64,000 nucleotides of DNA from Thozetella sp. PMI_491 (GCA_021432635.1 MU270036.1:460182-524181), one strand, 5' to 3'; positions 44,714-57,346 are shown, numbered from the stretch's first letter. The notes: generated by a model from the sequence alone, not told the origin. Made by a program: numbers and translations.

Positions 44714-46194
44714 CGATGTAGAACCATACTTTTATGATGAGTGTGCTGGCTTGTTTCAAATGAATCTAGGATCGTACCGTTCTGGCGCACTCGCAAAACT
44801 GCTTCTCAGATTCGACATTTCTACGCATAAGCTCTATCTTCCCCTACGTGGGAGTTAGATACTGAACTGAAGCGAAGGAGTGCGGGCGCTCACATCCTGG
44901 CTCCTGTAAAGCCTGATAATCTCGATAGGGCAAGATTGCAACTGGTGTGGGTAAAATCGGAGTAAACCGAGGTCTTGCTCATGAAAGTCGCACCGCGCAT
45001 TCAACCACTCTGCCCACTCCATGGAGACGTCGACGGGGCAGAGAGAGACATGGTGTAGACTGATGCCTAATCATTCAGACACAGCCTCGACAGGCTGATT
45101 TTGTAGACTAGCTATGTGGGCAAATGAGCTCGAGTTGTATCACAAAGAGCCTCAACGGCCGAAATGTAGAAGGCATGCCACCCTAGACTCGCACAGGATG
45201 TGACTCATGTATGACGGCCCAATAATCCCGCCTCAGGGTATGCCCAACGAGAGGTGCTGCCGAGGGTGGGCTCTGATAGACATCTGCCAATTACTTGTGA
45301 GTATCTCAGATGCCGGGCAACGCCTGTAACCCGACCATCATGGCGGCGGTAGAGATTATGGCCAATAGCAGATCTGCTTACGTGGCGCTACTTGAATTCG
45401 CCTTGTTAGCCGGGTCCGATCATGACGGTAGCTGCTACTACTTTGCGGGAAGTCAAGCAAGAACAACAACTCGTCGATACACCTCTGTTAACGATTTGAG
45501 GACATTGAAAGCCTCGTATGGTTTGGCGACTTAACGGCACGGATCTGCCTTGACACAGAGTAGGACTGCGCTCACCGAGGACTATACGACAAAACGCACA
45601 CCGATACGCTGGTGCATAGATATAAATCGCAAGCCGCTTCACAGATTCTCTGCTGCTCGGCTAGTTTGCCAATGTCAGACTCTCGTGCCTATCTTTGGAC
45701 GTATCGACTGGTCAGCTGGATTCCTGGATTCGAACCACACCCCCCTACCGCCATGGAAGAGAATATTAAGCCGCCGGACAATGTCATTGAGCATCGCTAT
45801 GCGACGAAAGAACGCCTGATAGTAGAGCTTAAGAAGCTTGGCTTTAAAGAACGCAAAATCCGCGTCATAGTTGGTCACTGTTTCTTGTAATCCTTCACTT
45901 GCGCGACTGACCAGGGTAACCAGGCCAGTGAAAGCTCCGGCTATGAGCTCTACCTTCCCTCGAAGCTGACTAAAGTAAGAAATCAATCACCTCGACGCCA
46001 GTATGGTTACTGATATATTGATATATAGAAGCAAGTATCGAAAATTCATGATGCTCTTGATGCCGCCGGACCGCCACCGGGGAAGAGAAGGTCGCGGCCA
46101 TCTCGTTTGGAGGATGAAAATGGGGACAATGCCTGAGGAGGGACTTTGCTATGTTACTTAGACCTCCTCGTTAAGCCATGTTGCTGCCACCAAT
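44714..46194. other. Intergenic, 1.5 kb, possibly containing unseen 5' exons
   Basis: The 5' end of the CorA-like gene may reach about 44.83 kb. A minus-strand frame at 45675-45986 (QLRGKVELIAGAFTGLVTLV and following) looks helical but could not be joined to a gene. Confidence 0.35.
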
Positions 46195-47982
46195 TCAGAT
46201 GCTCGTCAACAGGAAGTTGTTGACGTCGCTCGCACTCAATCGGCGAGATTCCTCAATGACTAGCATATTGTTTCTAATGCAGTCGAGTAGCCGCTGAAGA
46301 TTCTGGTGATTGCTGTCCGCTGCCTTCCCCTTCAGCAATTGGATCTCCTATATATCGACTTTAGCCATATTTGCCAGCGACAAACCATAATCAGGGGCCT
46401 TACTAAGACAACGCTTTTCTTGACACTAGCATCCCGGACCAACTTGACTCCAGGAAGAAGAGATAGCCACCTATTCGCGAGCGTGACGTGAAAGAATGTT
46501 TCCTCCTTAACGACGCCCTGGAAACCCAAAGCCCGTCGGTGGTCCCTTTCTTCTCTTCGTGCAATCCGGAACGACGTGAGCCCTTCATAGTAGCGTAAGA
46601 ACCAGGTAACGAACTCTAAAAAGACGCACCCGAGGCCCCAGACGTCCCATTGAAGCGATGCCTCAAGCTCCTCGAGATCTATTTCTGGTGGTCGATACGA
46701 CATTGTATTCTCGATATACCGAATAGGCAATCGACCATCCTCGGATAGCGAGTTACACGCTAGCCCGAAATCGGCGAACTTTAGAGCATATGGGCCCTGG
46801 CCGTTTTGGGGACTGCCAAAAAAGAGAATGTTCTCGGGCTTTATGTCCGCATGGAGCTGGGCTGTAGCGGCCCCATGGCCAACCGCGGCTGTACCCTGTC
46901 CGTGAATGTAAGCGAGGCCGCTGGAAAGGCCCACGCACTGCTCCCAAAGCCAGGTGGCAGAGCACCAATGAGAGGTAAACGGGCAAGTCGTTTCCCAGAT
47001 CTGCTCCAAACTCCCGCCCTCAGCCCATGGAAACAAAAGGTACCGGATGTCGTTTTGTTCAAACGCGGCTAGTAGCGGTGTGATTTGACTTGGTACCTGA
47101 CCAAGGTTCTGATGTGCATCAAACTCGGCCTTGAAGTCCTCGTGGTTGTCAGTCCCCTTTAACGCAAAATAGTCTTCTTTGCTGCCCTAGCTGATTCTCA
47201 GTGTGTGGGTTATTACCGCCGCTCTAGCGCTATGTACCTACCACTTCGTGATGATCCGCATGAATCTTGATACGCCAAACTTTCGAATGCTGGCCCTGCC
47301 TTGGATACTGGCCGCTTTCGGAGGGACATTCGCTTTCTGAGAATTCGCTTTCGCTTTCCGGGGGGGGTTTAATCTCAGTCCATGGTAGCGTGACTTCACC
47401 CTCTAACTTCTGGGGTTTATCTTCGCCAATAAGCTTCTTAAGATAGGGCGACCGCATCCGCCACTGCCAATGGCGGAAGAGTTCTTTCTCCCACGACTCC
47501 CAGGCATCGGTAATCTTGGAGAAATCATCATTCGACTTTTTCTTTAACGCCGCGGAATGGGGTTTGTAGCTGCTGTCACACACCCCACCCCGGTCCCGTG
47601 AGTAGTTGTAGAATTCCCTAATCTGCGTTTCTTTGCCAAGCAGGATTAATGTGATGAAAAGTAGCCTAGCCCCAGTACATACCGAGTTATTACAAACCGG
47701 GCAGGTTGTTTCGTCGTGGGTGATAAAGCTCGCGAGGGCCGTCACTATATCTCCGTTAAAAATACTTCTCAGAAGATCTATCACGGCCTTTTTGTCGAAG
47801 TAATGCACGAGCCTCCCTCGGGGAACGAAGCGATTTCCTATGTCGTTCAAGTCCGGCTGAGAAATTTCCTGCAAGATTCGAGCGACCTTATCCCGCGCCG
47901 CCGCGACAAGAAATCGGCACCCTGAGGTCTCCCCGCATTGGCATGGGAGGGCCAGGTCGGCCGCCCAGTCTGTCTCTGGCAT
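46195..47982 (-). CDS. Fungal Ser/Thr protein kinase with N-terminal extension
   Basis: Three exons, 47982-47242, 47186-46404 and 46347-46195, in phase, give 558 aa. The first 247 residues form an uncharacterised region with a TCPVCNNSVC cysteine block and an acidic Ser/Glu stretch. The kinase domain then has YFALK (Lys about 257), LLFPWAEGGSLEQIW (hinge and helix D), LHADIKPENILF (Asp about 361), FADFGLA, MSYRPPEID and WDVWGLGCVFLEFVTWFLR. The catalytic Asp, Lys and Asn and the DFG motif are intact. The HRD motif reads HAD, and the APE position reads PPE. The last exon (LLDCIRNNMLVIEESRRLSA) completes the C-lobe. This type of kinase is common beside HET and NLR genes in ascomycetes. Its substrate is unknown. 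Confidence 0.88.
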
Positions 47983-49449
47983 ACTGAGACACTTCGTAAC
48001 GGCCGTAGATGTGTTAGATCGGCGTTACAGCACAGAGTATCCCGATAAAACCATGGAGATGGAACTTTAAGGACTTGAACATCGAGGTCCTGAGTTGGAC
48101 AGGTTACTGATATTAACGCAATACGTAGCTTTTATGGCGCTCTCTTGTGACATTGTCTGCGGCTACAAGGCTGCGGCCTGTTGCCAATGCCAAACACGTA
48201 CCGGACCGTCACATCCAATGCACACCGCTCGTTTTGAGCCCCAAGGTCGCTATCGCCCCCTAGGGGGGCGGCTACGATGGCCACCTTGCTGTACACCGGA
48301 TATAGTCGAGCGAGAGGGCTCCTTTATTGATGCCGGGGAGGGGGGATTGGGCTACTAGCTCTCATGCATACAGGCCCATCTGTGCCGTCAAGCCTCGCGA
48401 GAAATCGGTGAGCTAACGATGTGTGTCTCCGGGCTGGGCAGCCACCTTCGCTGGCTACACCAACTGGACAAGCGGCTGATTCATCGCGGGAATGTCGCGG
48501 CTCGGGTGACATGACAACGCCGCTGGCTCAGCCATGAACACACCAATCCCAAATTCCCATTCTGGCTTACGTTAGACTCTTGCGCCGTCAGAAGGAGCCC
48601 GACCCCTCCGTGGCGGAGTTTGGAAGACATTCCGATTCGATCGGATCAGTTCAGGAGCATTGGGAAGCCATGAGGGTGGGAGTTAATAGTACCTCCCGTT
48701 CGTGCTGCATGAACATGGGATTGGAGGAGTACGCCCCCAACGCCACGTTGAATCGCTTAGAAAAAGCCCTAAAAGGCTCTGAAGAAGTGCAATTCCTTTA
48801 CCAGTGAGCTAGACAATCAGTACACCCTCTCTCGTTCCAGCCTTCTAGCCTCTGATTGGGTATAACTGCAAATTCCAATTACTAGGCGTCCTTATATCCC
48901 CCAGATCACCCGTGCCTGTTTTCTCACCATACTCTGTCAGTTGCCGCTATCATACACCCAACTACCCTAAGAATATGCACTCTTTGCTTCGGCTTCTTCC
49001 CCTTCCTTCGCGCTTTAGGAAGGAAAGTGAGGGTGTTCATCACGACTGCGCCAGTGATATACTACCCCACTCGCCCAATAGATCCTCTTATCGCTCATCT
49101 CAAGAGCATACACATCAGGCTATTGCTGGAAGTCACATCGATAGGTTCAAGTTGGAGCGGCTGCTCAACCAAAACTTTGGCCGCGATTACTGTTTACAGG
49201 TACCTTAACAATCGCCTCCTTCATAGCCCCCGCCCTCGTATCAAGCTTTTCGAAGTCTAACGCGCCGGTTACAGATCGGATCGAACCGATATGAGCTATA
49301 CGCGAGCCGGAAGCTAACGAATGAAGAAATCGCGGGTTGTTTACATACTCCGAAACTTGATTCGAGAGGGCATATGCGGCGAAGGCGCTGGTAATATATA
49401 GTAAAAGAAGAGGCGCTGTATAGCGAGGAAAGTATCCGGTAGCTATGAT

Positions 49450-49488
49450 TACACGCATGCGCATACGCACACGCACACATATATATAC
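49450..49488. repeat. 39-nt alternating purine-pyrimidine tract
   Basis: Strict R-Y alternation built from CA/CG steps and ending in an AT run (ACACGCATGCGCATACGC and onward). Such tracts can adopt left-handed DNA under supercoiling. Confidence 0.8.
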
Positions 49489-52168
49489 TGATCTCGGGCA
49501 GGGCGCAATTAGTCAGTTAGACTTTTGCAATATGCTAAGAGATCTATCACACCCTGGTCAAGTGCATGTGAAACATGGCCTTCTTTCCTATGTATTCAAG
49601 ACCTGTGAATAACAGTATTTTTTGCTTCAAGGGTTTCCTAATAGAATGGCGACAATATTCTGGATGCTCCTAGGCCACGAATATCGATTAACTCCACTTC
49701 AGTAGTTGGTAGCTGCTCCGATCTTGCGTTGGTTAATTATATGTTCTAGCCGTAGCTTGCCTTTACACGCCTCCGCGTAAATGAAACGGAAGTCCCAGAC
49801 GGAGCTTCGAAAGGAAGCACCGTCATGGAAGCTGAGAGTGATGGAATCTTTGGAGGGGCAGATCGTAGCTCGAGATGTATATCCCGATACGACTTGATGA
49901 CTTTATCTGAGACAAACATACGCTTCGGCTTCGGCTTCAGTCTGACTTTACTCTCGTCCGGTCGTATACATATTCTTACGAGAGTCAGATCAAATTCACT
50001 AATCTTATTGTCTTGTCCTGCTGGCAGCTGGGCTATTCGGAAGCCCCTTCGCCTCTGCCGAGGTCTAATGGAACCTCCACGCTATCCGCACAATATATGC
50101 TTTAACCGTTTACCCCAGTAAACTAGCCATCCACCAAAGGGGGCCCGGCGCGGTGCCGGCAGGTCTCTTGAACAGCAACGTGACGGGGCTTATCTCGCTA
50201 AATGGCAATTTCACTAGCTCTACCGCCTCCTTGGAATACTTGTTTATCTTCTCAACGGTCCCATCCAAGTTCAACGGGAACGTCACATTTTTCAAAGGTG
50301 ATGTTGTCCGATACATGTCGGGATGCCCCGAGATTGCTGTCTCCGCCTACTTTTACACTGGCACCGTCGAGCCGGCAACCGTCGAATTCACCCGGAATCA
50401 AACAACTGTAGTGTCACAGGTGAGCTGACTGGCCCGGAAGCTAACACGGTGTTCACTGCAAGCTAACGGCGTCCTTTTCGCATGAAAGCTTGTCTTGTGG
50501 CGATTCGAAAATCAAGGCGTTGTTGTACAATATCAGGCCTGGATACCTAACCTACAGCGGTGGGTTAAGATAGCAAGCGGGTTCTCGTAGACGCCGGACT
50601 AGAGCGCTTAGGCAATATACGACCTCTGCTAGGGTATTTAGAGCTGCTGCTTGGGAGCAAATCAACAATATGACAACGTCGACGATTGCGTAGCCACGCT
50701 CCCGTTGAAGGAGTTCGGTACTTACGACGGGAAATAGAGCAACAATGTCATCTATCACAACATTTACGTCATCCTGACTGCACTGCGACCCGAGGTAAGA
50801 CCTGCTGAAGAGCTGTTGATATCTGTCTTTTGCGCTAACAGGACAGGCGCATTCTCCGCACTTCGGGCCAATTGGGGGCAGCCCGCCGAATAACTGGAAT
50901 GCAGCAACATCAACTACCGGGTAGAATGCTTTGAAGATGCACTGCGGAAGGACTGAAGACATTCTTGTTTGTGACGGGGCAGATGACTAGCTGAGAATAG
51001 GTATAGGGGCCGAAATAGCTTCACATCTATGTCTCTCGGAATTCATATCGACTGGCTAGTCGAATATTATATTTTTTATGGTATTATCCGTTGCGTTAGC
51101 TCCAAGTAAACCCCCGCCGCCCCAGTCGAGTCGAATTAACGCCAAGTGTGGTAACTAGTTTACCGATCCTCGGCGTCCTGTCAACCGGACATCCATGTTT
51201 GGGGAGGACTGTTGTCTCCAGGGCATTACCATATTGTTCCGCAGAGACAAAGGCGTGGCTGGCCTCAGCAGCCCCGGGGAAAATGATTCCTAAAAATGCA
51301 CGGGCCAGCTAGAGAATAACGACTAACGGGCGACATATGGTTTCGGCGTGCAGTTCTGGTTAATGGTAGGCCCTTGCTTGCTTCCAGGATGCCTAGCTGA
51401 ACTCCGGACAAATATAATCGGCGGTCCCTAGGCCCTCTGCGGGCAAAGCCCGGAATCTTCTTACTTTTTCTTCTTGGCATTCTTCAGCCGAATATTATAC
51501 CTACCATCCCTATCCTCTAGAAAAAAACAGCATACTCATTCAACATGGACGGCTACCACGGGGGAAGGAGCCTGTAGAACGCCAGTGAGCAAAGGTACCT
51601 TGGAATCGATGTGCCACCGTCGCCAGCGAGAGCCAGTACCCATAGCAACCGCGGAGGCTTATTGAAGGCCTGTGGGATATTTACATTCTCCTCGTGGAGA
51701 AGCGAGCCGGCAAGGCAGTGTTCGCTGCCGTGGCACTCTCAGCCGATTCACTTTGGAACGCCCCTTTCGCCTGCTGCGATTGAGTCATCTCACTTGCTGT
51801 ATCAATTTCTCACTGCATCGTCATCCAACTGCCAATCTGAATAGAGTGTCACCATGCCGATGTTAGTGGAAGAACTGGTACGGTTTCTTACCCCCCGATC
51901 GCATCAAGTGGATCGAGTCCATTCGCCTCGGAGAAGCAATCCACGGCCGGCTTTCTTCTTTTTTTTCCCAAGACTGTGGAATATCTCACAGTTATTCTTG
52001 AAGGATTCGCCGAATGCGGCTGTTTGGTACTTTACGAGTACGCCTTAGGCTGTGCTTTAGGCAACAAAGTTCATAACCGTGCCTCGTCGCGATTTCTCTG
52101 GATCTTTGAGCCTATCGTCCGAACCTGCCGGCGTGACCTTTAGAAATGGTGCGTTTGGATAGACTTGC

Positions 52169-52573
52169 GTGCCTGGGCGAGTTACGATGGGCCGTCCCCG
52201 CCATTACGACGATTTACTTCCTTCTACCCCGTGTCTTGGTTATCTTCCACCAGGAGCGCTTCGCCCAGATGTCGCTATTGTGTATATGATTATTGATGGA
52301 ATTGTTGCTTCTTTCGTCGCCATTGTGGCTCTCAGCCTTCTTCCCATCAGTATTTTCTGGGTTTCGCTTTACATGGCGATCCGTTTTGATCTGCTGGCTC
52401 GGCTATCTGCTCGTCTCGAGAGACTATGGTACCATCTTTTGAGCCCTAGTTCTTCTCTTCCTGCTCTTTTTCTTGGCGGCACCATATATCGTCGATATAC
52501 TACGACGAAAGCAGCAACTCTTACCTTCTATAAGGCATTTAAGTACAAGCTTAAATATATATTAAAGCCCTAG
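52169..52573 (+). CDS. Hypothetical small membrane protein (weak)
   Basis: 134-codon open frame. The second Met starts MGRPRHYDDLLPSTP. A 40-residue hydrophobic segment (AIVYMIIDGIVASFVAIVAL and onward) could form one or two helices. There is no family match, and it abuts AT-rich decayed DNA. It may be a chance or relic frame. Confidence 0.2.
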   Translation: MPGRVTMGRPRHYDDLLPSTPCLGYLPPGALRPDVAIVYMIIDGIVASFVAIVALSLLPISIFWVSLYMAIRFDLLARLSARLERLWYHLLSPSSSLPALFLGGTIYRRYTTTKAATLTFYKAFKYKLKYILKP

Positions 52574-53211
52574 GGATAATCACTATAATTATACCCTTAA
52601 ACTTTATATTCACTGTACTCCTTAACCCTTACACGCTATGTTAGGCATACAAGGAGTCAATCTTTTAAAGAGCGATAAGGTTATAGACTAGATACTAAAT
52701 CGGATTTATCGGGAAAAGGGCAGAGGGGCATTTATCCCAGTATCTTACTCTATTTTCTTTAAGATCTAAGGTTAGCTAACCTAGCTATCAGAATTACTTC
52801 GCGATCAAATTAGCGAAGGGGCTAGTATTCTTTCGTGATTTAGCTTATATATTTACCGCAGTATAACAAGGGATAATCGTAAATATATTACAGTAGACAT
52901 AGATTTCTTCTCAGTCTTTTGTATCAGCTCCTATTACAAGTATAATTGTCTAAACAAGAGTTTATAATCTAGCTAGAGGGAGCCAACAGCCAGCGGCGTG
53001 TCCGGCGTGAGACGAAGGGCTAGCAACTCGTCCGTGGCCGCGCTAGTACAGCGGTGGAGCAAATCACTCCAGTATATATTGCATGATTGATATCTTTGGC
53101 TGAGACGCCACAGCACGGTCAACGCTGCTGATATTAGCAATAGCGTCGATATTTACACTCTATTCGCCGCTAGGACCTGCGATCCGAATCCTTTCCTTGA
53201 GGAATATGATC

Positions 53212-56200
53212 CTATCTGCGTCCTCTTTTACTAGGTGCGATACTAATTCCTGACCCCTTTCGCTTAGATCCCGAGCTAGCTCTATTCTTGTCCAGTAACT
53301 CAACCACGTCTTCATGTCCGTTCTCCTTAGCCAAAATCAACGGCGTCCGGCCTATCCCATTTCGAGAATGGGGGTTGGCGCCGCTTTCTAGCAGGAGATC
53401 AACAACTTCTGCATGTCCATTCTCTGCTGCCAAAGACAGTGGCGACCGGGTGTTTTGAATATAGTCGATGCAGGCGCCTTTCTCAAGTAGTAGCTGAATA
53501 ACTGCTGCATGCCCTTTCTCTGCTGCCAGTGATAGTGGAGTTCGCCCATTTTTGATACAATCGAAGCTCGCATCCTTCTCAAGTAGCAGTTTGACAACTT
53601 CCGCGTGTCCGTTTCCCACAGCTAACATCAGGGACGTCCGGCCATACCTCGTCCGGCCTGCCTTATCTTGAGTCTCAACATTGGCGCCGCTATCAAGTAG
53701 CAGCTTAACAACTGCGGCGTGCCCACTCTCCGCAGCCCACAGGAGCGGCGTTCGGCCGTTCCTAACCGACTCAGGGCTAGCACCCTTTTCAAGCAGCAGC
53801 TTCACAGCTGCCACGTGGCCATTCTCTGCAGCCCATGACAGCGGCACTTGACCGTCTCCCGTCAATTTAGCGCCTGCTTCAAGCAACCTGAAGACCACAT
53901 CCCCGGCATTCTTTGTCAAGGCAAGTGTCAAAGGCGTTTCACCATCTTCATTTTCCGCGTCGACTTCCACACAACAGCTCGTTCCCAATCCAGGTTCTTC
54001 TTCGTCGATGCTCTCGAGATTTTCACCTGAGTGGTGATGCTGCGATCGAATCGACCGATTCAGCAGCAGCAGCGCTATGTCTTGGTGGCCTTCTCGGATG
54101 GCGAGAAGAAGTGGCGTATTCCCTCTCACGTCTGTACCGTCAAACTTTATCTCTTCTTGCTGTAAAAGTGCATCACATGCACTCTTGGAGCCGAATGCAA
54201 CCAAAACGTGAAGCGGTGTCGCTCCAATGAAGGGCCATCCCACAGGCGCGCGGATGTTGCCAGGATCCATAATCTTCCATACATTCGCGGTCGGCCTTAG
54301 GAATTTAGACTGGTCGTCCCAGTGAATAAGGTTAAGAAGGTCGGTCTGGTTGAAGCCTGTATCTTCCACCTTTTGGATGTGATGGAATAGAAATTGCACT
54401 ATATACGGGATGAGCGGATATCTGGTGGGGAGTGTGTCACTAGACAGCCGAGCACCTTCCAGCATTTCTCTCAACGACAGATACTGGAGACAGGACCTCG
54501 ATATTTGAAGATGGCCCGCTTGAATTTTTGTTTGAGAATCGCTTGGATTACCGTTATTATAGCCGAGATATTTGTCGAGCACATAGTCGGCAACGGATTG
54601 GTGCACGAATTGAGCCTCCTTGTCCCAATCTTCTCCGTCGCGTTCGTGCTTCTCCCAGAAATCACGGGTATGAAACTCCACCAAGCCTCTTGAAATTCTT
54701 TTCACGTACGTCATAAAGTTATCCAGGTCCTTGATCCAGCTGACGTGGCTTTGAAGGAGCGAGATGGTCGTACAAGCCATGTCTTGGTCGGTAGCAAGCG
54801 CGTCTCTTAGCTCTTGCGCAGCAAGGGGCCGCTGAGCAAACAACAGCCACTGAAACAGTTTAGTCGTCTGACTTTTCTCCTCTGCTGATATGTCTCCTAG
54901 TAGGTCCGCATACAATTCGTTGAGGGTTTCTGGGGTAGTTGTAAGACATTCCCGTAGCTTCTCGACCTTAGTCCCGTTCGCATTCCCCTCAACCGCTTTG
55001 TCAGAGACGATGACCGCCCATTGAAATCCTCCCTGAGCCTTCAATAAGATATCCTTTTCGATTTCTTTCCGGTCTTCTTCTGGATATATTTGCCTCAGTC
55101 GCTTCTGGACGACGATTTGGATATCGCTGTCGTTTTTATCCTTTACAGATATTGTTGGGATTGGCTCGCTCTTAATGACCGGATATTGTCGAGAGGAAAA
55201 ACAAATTTTTACCTGCCCACTTTCGCGCTCGACGTCTTCCATAAGGTCTTGAAAGTATTCCACCATTTCTCTAGCATTCTCATGCCCGCATTCATCTAGC
55301 GCGTCGACAAATATGATCGTAGGCTGGTTCCTCGTTCCCTTTGTCAAAACCTCAGACATGAAGCCTTGGAGTTCTCGGAGAGACAAATTACATTCACCCT
55401 GAGATGCTGACCGTCTCTCTTTCTCTTTAAATCGTTTGGCGAACTGAGAAAGGTGCTTAGGGAAGTGGCCAAGCATTGAGTGGAGTAAGGCACGAAATAC
55501 ACCCTCCGGTGATTTTTGCAGCGGCGTTCCTCGTCCGTGGATAAAATAAGACACGATGAGCTCTTTGTCGACTCGATCGCTCATCATTGTGACGGCAAAC
55601 TTCATGAGAACAGATTTGCCAGTTCCAGGAGGCCCTTTGATCCATAAAAGGCCACGACTTTTGTTCCTCCAAGCTTGGAACTGGGAATCTTGGGCGAGCC
55701 AGCCGCATGTGCCTGTCGTGGGATGTAGGCTATCATATCTAGACTTCTGTTCTCCGAAAGACAGAGAACTTAGAAATTCTTTTATGACGGGTTACTACTT
55801 GAGTGAACGAAAATTGCTACTGATACACACACCTCTTTGAACATCTGACTGCGGCGCTTGTACATCTGACTGCGGCGCTAGTTCTATGAGTGGGTCATTA
55901 GATGTTATCAAGTGGAAGTTTGGAGCGAATTACGCACTGCTGTGTTCTGTCAAGTTATTTCCAGTCAAGCGATGGCTTTGTATGATCGGTAGTTTTTGCA
56001 AGACATGCCTAACGCGTCCATAAAACACATCAACTAGGCTTGTATATTTCACCATCCTGGAATGGTTACAGTTGATAGGATAGTGTTCCCTGCTGCCGGA
56101 TATTGCAGACTCGCGGGTGACCAAGACTTCGGCGCGCCCACAGCGCATCCACTTGCCGTCTCTCATCTGAATTGGACATTAGCAATACTTCCAAGCCCTC

Positions 56201-57346
56201 AACGATGAACGCGCCCCGTAGCTCACCTCTGGGGTTGGTGATGCCTCTGTTTCGAAAAATGAGATAATTTCAGGTTTTCGTTTGGACCAAGCTGCATGAA
56301 AATCTTTTTCAAGACGTTTAAGTAACGCGGAGTCTTTATTCACTGATTCGAGAAGGCCCCGGTTGATATTGTCTCCGACCAAAGACACGAGTGGCCCCGT
56401 TGTCATTCCTTGATGAGGGACGCCGAAGAACAGGATTCCAGTAATTGAAGTCAGGATCTGTGTATATTTCTCGTTCATTTCTTCACTTAGCTGAACGATG
56501 ACCTAAAACTCGGAGCGTAAGGATATAATACTAGCGCCGCAGTGTCAGACTTTGCAGAGCTAAAACTTACCTCTTTAATAACAAGCCCCCCCATGCTGTG
56601 GCCGATGAGAACTATGTTGCGAGATAGGCCGAGTTTCTGGAGAATAATTCGGTTAACGGCAAATCACAAGCCGAAGAGCGAATCCCACTCGCCTGAACGC
56701 GTTCTATATCCACTTGAAGGGATATGGCCAAATCTGTCAGGTTCTGAAATGAATTGCTGTTGACAATTCGAGTGTCGTATCCGTAGACTAAGATCCTAGC
56801 ACGAGGCAGATCCTGCGGAAGAGCATCACGGAGCCACACAAAAGCGCTATTCTCTGCTTTGAAAGAACCGAGAGCGTGTCCGCCGAGACCTGGAATAACA
56901 ATCACGCTGAGTTTAATGTGTCAGAATTCTTTCTCTTCTATTGGTAATCATCCATCGACCCACTCTAAGTCATAGCCATCTTGGTCGTTTTGGAGAGGGG
57001 TAACATCTTCGTCATTTTGGAGAGGGGTAAAGTCCAAAAAGTGAGTGTCGAAAACAAGAAATTTGTTCGGGCCGAAGGCAGCCTCTTCTTGGATCTCGCC
57101 AGGCCGTAGGATGACCGTCCATTCCTTACTGGTGCTACCAGAAAACCAGCTTGGCAAGGTATCAAAGGTCAAAGTTGCAACATTGCTGTTAAGATCGACG
57201 GGGCTCTTCGCAAGGGAATGCACGTTGACACTTGCTCCTTGCTCGATAGAAAGAACATGATTGACGAGTTTACGGACGTCCTCTCTGCTTTGATATACAC
57301 GCGGGATTCCTCGCAGCCGGAAGTTTAGGTTTCTGTCTGTCGCCAT
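53212..57346 (-). CDS. NLR: SesB-like alpha/beta hydrolase - NACHT - ankyrin repeats
   Basis: Seven exons on the minus strand: 57346-56964, 56906-56693, 56636-56571, 56502-56227, 56166-55938, 55883-55833 and 55778-53212. Together they give an uninterrupted 1261 aa. The N-terminal SesB-like hydrolase has VIVIPGLGGHALGSF, RILVYGYDTRI, the nucleophile GHSMGG (Ser about 213), FFGVPHQGM and the His region INCNHSRMVKY. NACHT follows with LLWIKGPPGTGKS (about 455-462) and TIIFVDALDECG (about 561-572). The C-terminal third carries about eight ankyrin units, several nearly identical (NGHAEVVKLLLEK type), and the chain ends in a basic stretch, SKRKGSGISIAPSKRGRR. The second intron appears to be GC-AG. 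The 51-nt exon 6 encodes APQSDVQ twice. SesB-NACHT proteins act as death-inducing receptors in fungi. Confidence 0.93.
55841..55879 (+). repeat. 21-nt direct duplication inside an NLR microexon
   Basis: ACATCTGACTGCGGCGCT occurs at 55841-55858 and again at 55862-55879, identical over 18 nt with period 21. On the coding strand each copy encodes APQSDVQ in the linker between hydrolase and NACHT. Confidence 0.85.

Larger units (their letters stand above)
47983..53211. other. Long gene-poor region, 5.2 kb
   Basis: No gene is confidently present. Items seen are an alternating purine-pyrimidine tract at 49.45 kb, an N-glycosylation-rich open stretch of 91 codons at 50153-50428 without a start or family, a 134-codon frame at 52169-52573 with one long hydrophobic segment, and an AT-rich block at 52.56-53.0 kb with the look of decayed repetitive DNA. 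Confidence 0.45.

Noticed and set aside
45675-45986. Minus-strand helical frame near the CorA-like gene
   Set aside because: Could be a remnant of a fungal helical signalling domain, but no start, no neighbouring exon and no firm family.
50153-50428. 91-codon frame with several N-glycosylation sites
   Set aside because: Starts with GTG, no signal peptide, no family. May be a relic exon but not supportable.
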